64,000 nucleotides of DNA from Cavenderia fasciculata (lineage: Eukaryota > Evosea > Eumycetozoa > Acytosteliales > Cavenderiaceae): NCBI RefSeq assembly GCF_000203815.1, contig NW_004457690.1, positions 62,001-126,000 of the forward strand, given 5' to 3'. A program made the position numbers and the translations under genes. This document shows, one piece after another, positions 55,824 through 64,000 of this stretch (positions are counted from its first letter, which is position 1; each line of letters starts with the position of its first letter). The notes under the pieces were generated by a model. That model did no database searches. It saw only the letters and a program-made list of their open reading frames with translations, and was not told where the DNA came from.

Positions 55824-56871
55824 TTATTTTTCATCATTATTGTCAACTTGATTAGTATTTTGATTATTTTGATTATTAATCTTTTTTTTGTTTTTTTTGT
55901 TATCAGGCATGATAATACCTAAATGAGGATTAAATTGACCTGGTTTATATCTTTTTTGAGGTGCGTATTTGCCAACTTCACTTTCTCTAGCTGTAAATGA
56001 TTTATAGTTGCATTGATCCAATAATTTTTGACGACTTTTAATTAATTCATCAGTGTCTGTGATAGTTGTACAACTGGTAGAGATGATGGCAATATTTTTG
56101 GTTGATGGAATACGTAGAGCATCTTTGGTGACTGTAAAACCTAGTCTAGTAGAGATGTTTTCAATGTAATTTAGATAGGTTGCATATTGTCCAATCTTTT
56201 TATCATTGTCTTGAAACTTTTTAGAGAAATTGAAAAAGCAACATGGCAAGAGAAAGAATCTTTGATTGGGTGTCTTGCTAGCAATGAATGGTACCCATGG
56301 AGTCAATTCATCTGAATGATTTCCAATCAACCAGTCGTACGATGAATAGTCTACTTGATCGGGAATGACACTTTCAACAATCAATTTTGATTGTACCTTT
56401 TCATCATAGTATTTCCAAACTTTTCTACTTCTAATATCCACTCCAATACCATTGTATCCTTCCATATTTAATATATTTACTAATAGACCATTACCACATC
56501 CAAGATCTACAAATGATTGTTTTGTTGTCAATGATTTGCTAGTCTCTTCCATTTTCCACAAACATATCAAATAGGCTGCTATTGCAACATCTTCATATAC
56601 ATATTTCTGTGGATCACAACATGTCACTTCGTACCAATTCGTTGCCATTGATTTATATTTTTCTTTTAGTATTTCATATTGGTCGATATACACACTTCTC
56701 GGTACAACCCGATCATAATGTGCATGTTTTTGATAGGTTGTATAATTTGATCCCCATTTACCAACCTTGCATAACAATTCTTTACCTAGATTTTTTAAAA
56801 TCTCCAAATATTTTAATTGATATTCTCTTGAGAAATATTTAACTTCAAAATAAATGGTAGAGTTGGGAATT

Positions 56872-56906
<35 letters not shown>

Positions 56907-57716
56907 TTTGGTTGGGTTGTCGATTTCTTGATCAAACTTTCTTTTGTTATTATTATTATTTACAAATCGGTATCTAAATTCAACTACCTTTAAAAGAGAG
57001 AGAGAGAGAAAAAGTTAGTATTGTTTTATTAATGACAAAAAAAAATAATAATGAGTCTTGATATTATTTACCTTGGGATAAAAAAATGGTAAATATAAAG
57101 GTACCATTGATTCTTGGTTAGGAAACACTGGAGAATAGGTAGATGTAACATTTAAAAGATCATGTGTTATAATCTCATCGATTTCATTATCTTTTTCAAT
57201 AACTCTTGGTATTATATGACGTTTATAAATAATCTTTGAAATCTTTGGTTTCGATTCATCATCATCGACATTATCTGTTTCACCCAAATATTCTTCTGAT
57301 ATTAAACCTCCACCATTTTCTTCATTTTCATTTGAATGGTGTCTATCTTGAACATCATCACCCTCTTGTCCATCACTACTGATTGAGGTCGATGTAGTAG
57401 ATGTAGTAGTCGTACTACTAGTCGATGTAGTAGTCGTATCACTACCAGCTGTATTGTTGGAATGATAATGAACGGTTGAAATGGGATTATTACTATTCTG
57501 ATCATTTAACGTTGTTTTTGAGATCATATAGTATTTCTTTACAGGTTTCAATGTATGTTGAGGATTGTATGCCCATTTCTCCATCACATACCAAAATGCA
57601 AGATTGGTTATATTACAATCCAGTGATTGTATAATAGTCCATTCATTTGATGTCATCGTCGTCGTCATAGATGACCCATCATCTTTCTTTTGAGTATTGT
57701 TATTGATTGTATCCAT
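55824..57716 (-). CDS. trmt44: TRM44-like tRNA(Ser) uracil-2'-O-methyltransferase
   Basis: Exons 57716-57072 and 56987-55824 give 602 aa. SAM motif FVDLGCGNGLLVNILNMEGY; family features GKWGSNYTTYQKHAHYDR, CDPQKYVYEDVAIAAYLI, GVDIRSRKVW, DWLIGNHSDELTPWVP and FFLLPCCFFNF. These match TRM44, which makes Um44 in tRNA-Ser in the cytosol. Asn, Thr/Ser and Lys tracts interrupt the N-terminal half and the tail. Two exons with a GTAAAT/AAAG intron in phase 0. Confidence 0.88.
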
Positions 57717-57913
57717 CTATCGTTTAGTTTCTTTGTATCTGTACATATTTGTGATAAAGAGATAATATTATGTAAAAAAAAAAAATGAAGGAAGAGGAAC
57801 GTGAATGAATGAATGAATGAAGAGGAAGAGGAAAAATAAAAGAAGAAGAAGATTGATTTCTTTTTCTTTCTTTTTTTTTGTTTGGTTTGTTTTGTTTTGT
57901 AAAAAAGCCTGTG

Positions 57914-58599
57914 TTATAGATGTTTTATAGGATTATTATTTAAAATATTATTGCTACTGCTACTATTACTAAATTGAATTACTGGGTCTTTGACTGTAAA
58001 TGATTCACCACAACCACAAGTATTGGTTGCATTTGGATTGATAAATATAAACTCCTTTTTGATTGGTTCCTCTATATAGTCCATCTCTGTACCAATCACT
58101 GACATTAATGCTTTTGAATCTACTACAATTGTTATACCTACAAAGCATTAGATAGTAATAGTAATAGATGAGATGACGGGGAAAAAAAAGGTTAATAACT
58201 ATCTTTTGCACTTGACTCGTTCGTTTCATTCGTTCATTCATTCTATCTGTTTCATTACCTTTATCTGTTACTACTTCATCCAACTTGTTTGGAGGTTGAC
58301 TTGTAAAATCTAATGTATATTGTAAACCTGAACATCCTCTTTGTTTGACACCTAATCTTAAACCTTGACACTTTTCTCCTTCCTTTATCATTAATTCTTT
58401 AATCTTTGTTATTGCCGAATCAGTCTAGAGATACGTAGATTATTGTTGTTGTCGTCGTCGTCGTAATGATACAACGACATGATAGTACTGTTAGTGTATG
58501 CAACATCATTCTCTCAACGAACCATAACCATTACAAACATACCATTGAAAATACAGCCTTTTTAGATGGCTTGCCTAATCTTACTACACCTGATATCAT
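57914..58599 (-). CDS. isca1: A-type iron-sulfur assembly protein ISCA1
   Basis: Exons 58599-58543, 58424-58259 and 58137-57914 join in phase to 148 aa. The three family cysteines are present: GVKQRGCSG and NTCGCGESF. TEMDYIEEPIKKEFIFINPN is the ISCA1-type C-terminal signature. It helps to insert 4Fe-4S clusters in mitochondria. The start MISGVVRLGKPSKKAVFSM is short and basic, as in relatives that lack a long presequence. A Ser/Asn tail (SNSSSSNNILNN) is added. Confidence 0.9.
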
Positions 58600-58976
58600 T
58601 CTTATTTCTTCTGTATTCGTTTATTATATATTTATATAATATGTATATGTATTTTGAATATGTATGTATTATATATATTCTCTTTTATGATGATTAATTA
58701 ATTATGTATTTTATTTGCCTTTGCGTTCAACGTCTTGTTTCGACAAACCTCTTTTGGTAACAACAAAATCATTCATTCATTTTTTTTGTCTAAAAAGAGA
58801 GACATCATTATTTGTTGGTTGTTGTTTGGATCTGAAGATGAACATTCATTCCTTTCTTCTATTTCTATTTATCTGTTTCTATTTATCAAATCCCACCACC
58901 AACCAGCAATTAATATGTCTAGTCTGGTGGAGGAGGAGATGACATCACTATTATTACTATCATTCAAACCAACAAC
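58600..58976. promoter_or_regulatory. Promoter region of ISCA1 and 3' flank of the ncRNA array
   Basis: TATATATTTATATAATATG repeats next to the ISCA1 start, then T-rich sequence. Short plus-strand frames at 58715-58989 are not convincing. Confidence 0.5.
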
Positions 58977-58981
58977 AAAAA

Positions 58982-59118
58982 GGCTGTGATTGCAGAGCTT
59001 GACGGATTTGACAATTGTACATTGTCAAAGGTATACACAGAGACCATGTCAACTAGCAGCTGTTTTCATCAATAGCGATTAATATGTAGCAAAGTAACAA
59101 GCATCTTTTGCACAACCC
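58982..59118 (-). ncRNA. Putative structured ncRNA, array copy A (divergent, short)
   Basis: Minus strand: 5' block GGGTTGTGCAAAAGATGCTTGTTACTTTGC, broken here as GTGCAAAAGATG plus TTACTTTGC, then GTGTATACC, a perfect 9-pair hairpin (arms 59007-59015 and 59021-59029, loop 5), then CTCTGCAATCACAGCC and TTTTT at 58977-58981. A DUSE-like CCCATCA lies at 59177-59183, about 60 bases upstream. It is about 50 bases shorter than its neighbours between the 5' block and the hairpin. Box ACA-like ACAGCC at the end recalls H/ACA RNAs, but no H box was found. Confidence 0.5.
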
Positions 59119-59176
59119 ACCAACAAGTATACTCATCAAACTATTTATGTTGTATCTTTTAACACCACCATTCATA

Positions 59177-59183
59177 TGATGGG
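59177..59183 (-). promoter_or_regulatory. DUSE-like box (CCCATCA) of copy A
   Basis: Variant box about 60 bases upstream of the RNA start inferred for copy A. Confidence 0.4.
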
Positions 59184-59229
59184 TTGATATTCTACTTATC
59201 TACATATATGCATGGAGAAAAAAAAAAGG

Positions 59230-59416
59230 AAGGTGTTTGCAGAGTCTCTGGGTTTGTTAGGTATCCCCAGAAATCATCCAGGAATACCTAACAAGTGTAT
59301 ACACAAGTTAATCAGCTGACACGACTTATCGTTTCATTCTTTTCAAGAGAATTTGTTGAGGTAATTTTAAGATAAAATTTAGCAAAGTAAGAGACATCCA
59401 TTGCACCGAGCCCAGC
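59230..59416 (-). ncRNA. Putative structured ncRNA, array copy B
   Basis: Minus strand RNA of about 187 nt. The 5' block is GGGCTCGGTGCAATGGATG then TCTCTTACTTTGC; GTGTATACAC follows near the 3' end, then a perfect 11-pair hairpin (arms 59254-59264 and 59284-59294), and GAGACTCTGCAAACACCTTCC before a T-run (59221-59227). GGTG and GTCTCT of the 5' block can pair with CACC and AGAGAC of the 3' end, closing the molecule. A consensus DUSE (CCCATAA) lies at 59474-59480, about 60 bases upstream. The ending in T-run suggests RNA polymerase III. Confidence 0.6.
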
Positions 59417-59473
59417 ATCGATTATGTAATGATCAATAGATAATTTCGGATTATCAGTAGATGTGATATTTGC

Positions 59474-59480
59474 TTATGGG
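59474..59480 (-). promoter_or_regulatory. DUSE box (CCCATAA) of copy B
   Basis: TCCCATAA on the minus strand fits the D. discoideum DUSE consensus (A/T)CCCA(C/T)AA and lies about 60 bases upstream of the conserved RNA start. Confidence 0.6.
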
Positions 59481-59565
59481 AGGGGTTGCCACTTTTTGTC
59501 ATTGTTTGCAAAAATTATCTTGGATATTTCCATACTTTACACCTTTTAAATTAATAGTAAAAAAA

Positions 59566-59753
59566 GGAAGGTGTTTGCAGAGTCTCTGGGTTTGTTAGGT
59601 ATCCCCAGAAATCATCCAGGAATACCTAACAAGGGTATACACATACGTTATCATATGATACAAGCAATTTGTTCTTCACAAGAGAAAATTTGTTGGTAAT
59701 TAATTTTAAGTTAAAATTTATCAAAGTAAGAGACATCCATTGCACCGAGCCCA
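59566..59753 (-). ncRNA. Putative structured ncRNA, array copy C
   Basis: Nearly the same as copy B, 338 bases away: same hairpin (arms 59592-59602 and 59622-59632), 5' block and 3' end, with differences mostly in the middle. DUSE CCCATAA at 59813-59819 and a T-run at 59559-59565. The upstream 60 bases with the DUSE are also conserved between B and C. Confidence 0.6.
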
Positions 59754-59812
59754 GGATTGATTAGGTAATGATCAATAGATAATTACAATTTATCAGTAGA
59801 TGTGATATTGGC

Positions 59813-59819
59813 TTATGGG
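59813..59819 (-). promoter_or_regulatory. DUSE box (CCCATAA) of copy C
   Basis: Same sequence and spacing as for copy B. Confidence 0.6.
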
Positions 59820-59906
59820 AGACGAGCAAACTTTTTGGTGATACTCTTGAAAAAAATGATAATTCATGGAATACTTTTTGTTCCTTTGAAAAATGTTCCA
59901 CAAAAA

Positions 59907-60098
59907 GAGGTGTTTGCAGAGTCTCTGTTTATTGAAAGTATTCCTAAAGGAGTTTTGAAAACTTCCTCTTTGAACACTACCAATTGTTATACACAAGATA
60001 TGAAAGCGGAGCACGTCAGCCTAAATTTAAATTCCACGGAAATTCTAAATACTACAGATAGTTAAAAGTCAAAGTAAGAGACAATTCCTTGGCACCCC
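59907..60098 (-). ncRNA. Putative structured ncRNA, array copy D (divergent)
   Basis: Minus strand: GGGGTGCCAAGGAATTG then TCTCTTACTTTGAC at the 5' end, TTGTGTATAAC before an imperfect hairpin (arms about 59946-59956 and 59958-59971, different sequence from B/C), then AGAGACTCTGCAAACACC and TTTTT at 59902-59906. DUSE CCCATAA at 60157-60163, again about 60 bases upstream. Conserved ends with a changed middle suggest a functional RNA rather than a neutral repeat. Confidence 0.58.
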
Positions 60099-60156
60099 AT
60101 AAAGTGATAAACAGTACAATCACTTAACTTGGTTCAGTTGATAGGTAAATAAAATA

Positions 60157-60163
60157 TTATGGG
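60157..60163 (-). promoter_or_regulatory. DUSE box (CCCATAA) of copy D
   Basis: Same box and spacing although the flanking sequence has diverged from copies B and C. Confidence 0.6.
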
Positions 60164-60303
60164 AGAATTGATTGATTATTTTTGGAAATATTAGTTCCAA
60201 TGTTAAAAATAGAGGATTGATTACATTTATTAATTTACAAATAACAATTTGGTTAAATATATATAATATATAGATATATAGAGAGATAGAATAATGAGAT
60301 GCA

Positions 60304-62578
60304 TTAGTTTGATGGAATATGCATATTGTCAGAATTACTACCACCCAAAATAGAATTTAATGGAGAATTAAAATATTGTGGTTTGGCATTAAAACCAACA
60401 TGTTTCTCCAAGACGTAACCAGTGTACAATAGGAGATCTTCTTCCCACCATCTACCCATGAGTTGGAGACCGATGGGGAGATTGTTTTTATCGACACTGA
60501 CGGGAATGGTTAGGCCCGGGACACCGGTAATGTTGCCCAAGAATGCATATTTCATCAACTCGGCGACAGCAGTGAGATTAGACTCACCAGTGGCGAGAAC
60601 AGATGGACGAATCTCTGGCGAGGTGGATGCTGTAGATGGGGTGACAATGATATCGACATTTTCAAAGATTGCTTTGAGTTGGTTGATAGCATAGGTTCTA
60701 ATACGACAACTATGCAAGTATTCACCGCCACTGACAAACTCCATCATTGACAATGATGCTCTAGTATCCAAGTGGAATTGATTCTTGTATTTACCCATAT
60801 ACTTGCTCATCGAGTTATTCATCTCTGACAAAATAATAACAGCTTGTGCCAATCTAATATATAATAAATGATTAATCTTGATTGGTACAACTTGTGCTCC
60901 TTGTTCTACCAATATTTCAATTGATTCTAGAAAATATAAATAAATTAAAAAAAACAAATTAATAAATAAATATTTTCTTTTTTTCTTTTCCTTTTTCTTT
61001 TTTGTTTTGTTTTTCTATATATATTTACTTTTAAAAGAAATACGAATTTCTTCAGTACAATCATCGACATAATCTTGATAGATACCAATACGAAGACCGG
61101 TTAGAGGTTTTTCTTTTGGGATTTTACTAAAGTTGGGGATAAGGGGATCGGGTTGGACAAGTGTTTGATGATCACGTGGATCCTTACCTGCCAATGCAGC
61201 ATATCCAATAGCACAATCAATGACACTGCTTGCGATTGGACCGACATGACCAACTGAATAACAAAGGTCAAAACAACCAGTATGTGAAGTTCTTGCATAG
61301 GTTGGTTTTAATCCAACCACTCCACAAAGAGCAGCTGGTACTCTAATAGATCCTCCTCCATCACATCCAATACTAACTAAAAAAAGAAATACAAATATTA
61401 ATATTAATATTGTAATACAAATATAAATATATATTTTGGTTTATATAATTACTTGGATTTAAACCAGAAGAAACAGTTGAAGCAGAACCAGATGAACTAC
61501 CACCAGGATAATAATCAAGATTGAATGGATTACGAGTGAAACCATAATGAACATTGTACCCAAGTGTACTGATACCAATCTCATGCATATTATTCTTTCC
61601 TACCAGGATGGCACCCATATTTCGGAGTCGTTCAGCACAATCTGAATCTACTTGCCATACAGGACTGTCTCTAAGGAATGCAGTACCACAGGTAGTTCTA
61701 TAACCCTTCATATTCAATTCATCCTTGATTGAAATGGGGACACCGTCGAGAATAGAGAGTGGGGTGCCTGCTTCCCATCTCTCTTGACTCTTGGCAGCTT
61801 GCTCCAAAATGTCGTCTTCACGAACACTAATAAATGCCTTGAGTGGGATAGGTTGTGCATCGGAATGTTTTTGACACTCTACAAATGCCTTGGCCACAGC
61901 AACTGCATTGGTCGATTTGTCTACATAGGCCTTGTTGTATTTGAGAGCCGAATGCGATAGATTCAAAAGATGGTCATTCAACGAGAGCACTGAAGCATCC
62001 TTTAAAAACATTTCAGGTGAATAGGTCTCATAGGATGCAATTTGAATGGGAACATTCATCTTTTGTACATTTGGATAGGGTGTAACACCATCTTCAACCT
62101 TGAATTTAAACATTTCATCAATTCTATTCTTTTTAAACAAGAATGGTATGAAAAAGTTTCTAAAATCAAAAAAAGGGAAATAAATGAAAAAGAGGTGAAG
62201 GAGAAAGAGTTAATTAAATGAAATGTTTTGGTTCAATAAGAACAACAACAACTATGACTATTACTATCAAATGCAATTTACATACTTGAATGGATAAGAT
62301 TCACAAATGAATACAGTGAATGATAGTACAGCACCGGTTGCACAAGGTGTAACTACTTTAACCAAATCATATGATGGTTCATCTTGCTTTAATTTCTTTT
62401 TCTTATTAGCTTCATTTGTAGTTGCTATATAATGAGAATGAAGAATAAAGAATGAGTTGATATGATCTAGTAGTAGAGAGTAGTAGAGAGTAGGGGAGAG
62501 GAGAGAGATCTATTTACCCATGTATACAAGACCAATGACCAGTAAACCTGATATTACACTTCCAATATTATCCAACAT
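60304..62578 (-). CDS. faah: Fatty-acid amide hydrolase (amidase-signature family)
   Basis: Exons 62578-62518, 62424-62286, 62159-61453, 61376-61029 and 60926-60304 join in phase to 625 aa. N-terminal membrane segments (VISGLLVIGLVYM, AVLSFTVFICES) anchor it. The Ser-Ser-Lys catalytic triad of amidases is visible: Lys in VPISIKDELN, the first Ser in the GGGSIRVPAA motif, and the nucleophile in that region together with PGGSSSGSA. GFTRNPFNLDYYPGGSSSG and GVVGLKPTYARTSHTG are FAAH-like. It cleaves N-acylethanolamines and other fatty amides. Length matches plant-type FAAH. Confidence 0.9.
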
Positions 62579-63224
62579 AAATATTTAATTTAGATACTAC
62601 TACTACTATGTTCTGTTCTATTCTGTTCTTTTAACTGTAAATACAAAGCGAATGAATAATTTAATTAAAAATAATAATGAGATTAATTCATTTCAATTTA
62701 AAAGCCACAATGGTTTTTTTTTGGGGTAAGCTTCAAATCAACCAAAATGCATTTAGCGTAAGGGGTGGACTTTGAGCAAATTCGTTCAACTTTCCTCTTT
62801 GACCTTTGATTTGAGGGTGACAGATTTGATTTTTTAGAGTATGATAGAACCTATCCTATCTATCTATGATGAATTGGACAATAGTTTGTAACCACGATAT
62901 GTCTTTATTATTCTATTCTCTTCAGTATCATAATTTTGATTGAATATTTTTAAACCTTCCAATTAAGGTTTAAATTATTAATTTGGAAATGATCTGGTTT
63001 AATTTGATTTGATTTCATTCGATTTAATTTAATTATAATATTATTATATTGACACAACATGGTTTGATTTTATTATTGAATTTGGTTTGGTTGGTTTGTT
63101 TTTCTTTTTTCTTTTTCTTTTTTGGTTTATATTTAATTAATTTAGAATTTAATTAATTAATAAATATATTTGTTTGGTTGGTTTTTAGAAAAACAATTAC
63201 TATTTGATTACTGATATGATATGA
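62579..63224. promoter_or_regulatory. Promoter region of FAAH and 3' flank of CSN4
   Basis: TACTACTACTATG and TTCTGTTCTATTCTG repeats next to the FAAH start; a GC-richer block GCGTAAGGGGTGGAC near 62755; TTAATTTAATTTAA runs further on. No gene seen. Confidence 0.5.
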
Positions 63225-64000
63225 TTACACTGAATATTCTGGATTAATCTTTGAAATATATTCAGTAATTGAATTAATGTGAAGACAGACACTTTCAATA
63301 TTGTGGTCCCATTGTGAAAGACAATCACCAATTGTTTCAAACTCGATCAATCTGTCGATTTGATCGATGGAGCCCTTCATACGCTCCTCTTGCATCATTT
63401 TAGCGGCAACCTTTTCAGCCTTTTCGGGTGGGATTTCTAAAAGTGATCCAAGTTCGTCAAATGTAATGTTGTTGTAGAGTTTGCTAGCAGACAAGAGGTT
63501 GTGTTCAATCACAGCTCTATCCAATACAGTGCTTCCATCACTCAATACAGCCATTTGATGTGGTTTCAATTGTTCTGCAAACTTTTTAACTTCAACTTTA
63601 CGTAATACTCTTTCTAAAAACCTAAAAAAAGTAAATATAATCAAATTAAATATTAATATATGAACTGTTTGTTATATTTCTGTATATATATATATATATT
63701 CTATATATATATTTTTTGAATCTTACATCTTTTCTAAAATTGGATGAAGATCTGATTGTGAACTTCTTTCATCTTTGTACAAAGTGGCCAACATACGAGA
63801 TCTTTGTGGACCGGCCTTGTCCAGGATAGCACAAATGATGGAACAACCCAAAGCATATGAACGATCGTTCTCACCTGGGAGGATTTGAGACAATTCATAA
63901 TATTTGATGGCAGCCTTTAAAAACATACGCTTGTAATCCATGATACGAGCAAAACAAGTCTTGTGTGCCAAGATGAGCTTTTGTTTCTTTACTTGATGGA
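63225..64000 (-). CDS. csn4: COP9 signalosome subunit 4 (C-terminal part; cut by window edge)
   Basis: Exons 64000-63727 (continues beyond the window) and 63621-63225. The visible part holds [21 protein letters not shown], the PCI/winged-helix region ([37 protein letters not shown]) and the C-terminal helix ending INPEYSV. This is the CSN4 pattern. The COP9 signalosome removes NEDD8 from cullins and so tunes SCF ligases. The N-terminal half is outside the window. Confidence 0.92.

Noticed and set aside
58982-59118. H/ACA snoRNA identity
   Set aside because: The 3' ACA is suggestive in some copies, but no H box or convincing two-hairpin fold could be drawn; left as unknown family.
59230-59416. 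SRP (7SL) RNA as identity of the array
   Set aside because: GCTGGGCTCGGTG in copy B resembles the 7SL 5' end, but this part is not kept in copies A, D or the 49 kb copy, and no SRP helix-8 motif is present.
58982-60098. Plain satellite or MITE explanation for the array
   Set aside because: Conserved boxes sit at fixed spacing with changed stems between them, a dispersed copy exists, and there are no terminal inverted repeats or target duplications visible.
1-64000. tRNA and rRNA genes, CRISPR arrays
   Set aside because: No T-arm/acceptor pattern, rRNA block or spacer-repeat array was seen; the repeats present are microsatellites, ankyrin units and the ncRNA array.

Overview
The window looks like nuclear DNA of a dictyostelid social amoeba. 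It is very AT-rich, genes are packed on both strands, introns are short (mostly 60-150 bases) with GTATGT/GTAAGT donors and T-rich/AG acceptors, and many proteins carry Asn, Gln, Thr or Ser homopolymers. Several proteins are typical dictyostelid types: a GlkA-like GSK3 kinase, an ELMO-ankyrin protein, FAE1-type elongase and a lineage-expanded ankyrin family. The species cannot be fixed from sequence alone; a non-discoideum dictyostelid is likely.

Layout. 0-13.3 kb: edge fragment of an unknown gene (-), 3-ketoacyl-CoA synthase (+), a broken P-loop/zinc-ribbon gene (-), an RlmM/FtsJ-type methyltransferase (-), a broken B-lectin (-), ESCRT-III Vps60/CHMP5 (+), and an eight-exon ELMO-ankyrin gene (-). 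13.3-17.1 kb: long low-complexity stretch with a poorly resolved gene at 15.1-16.8 kb. 17.1-30.6 kb: GlkA-like kinase (+), a START-domain gene and an F-box/WD40 gene (-) that may be one gene split by a homopolymer indel, condensin CAP-G (-), and an unrecognised four-exon membrane protein (+). 30.6-41.1 kb: a duplicated accessory block of two intact ankyrin genes, one ankyrin pseudogene, an ankyrin tail remnant and two fossil copies of a delta-endotoxin-like gene. 41.2-58.6 kb: housekeeping genes (small membrane protein, KTI12, proline dehydrogenase, acyltransferase-3, homogentisate dioxygenase, RluB-type pseudouridine synthase, peroxisomal AGPS, TRM44, ISCA1). 59-60.2 kb: a tandem array of putative structured ncRNA genes. 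60.3-64 kb: fatty-acid amide hydrolase (-) and COP9 subunit 4 (-, cut by the edge).

Most striking observation: five related loci (four tandem minus-strand copies at 58.98-60.10 kb, three of them spaced 338-339 bp, and one plus-strand copy at 49.1 kb) each have a DUSE-like box about 60 bases upstream of a conserved 5' block, a shared GTGTATAC-like box, a 3' hairpin whose sequence changes between divergent copies while pairing is kept, and a T-run end. They look like an undescribed family of DUSE-driven small RNAs of about 140-195 nt.

Functionally the genes are mostly unlinked. Amino-acid catabolism (PRODH, HGD), lipid metabolism (KCS, AGPS, FAAH, acyltransferase), RNA modification (FtsJ-type MTase, RluB type, TRM44, KTI12), membrane traffic and motility (Vps60, ELMO) and chromosome or protein regulation (CAP-G, CSN4) are represented. 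Four host genes carry one-base-type frame breaks, two of them at A-runs, so part of the apparent damage may be sequencing error.
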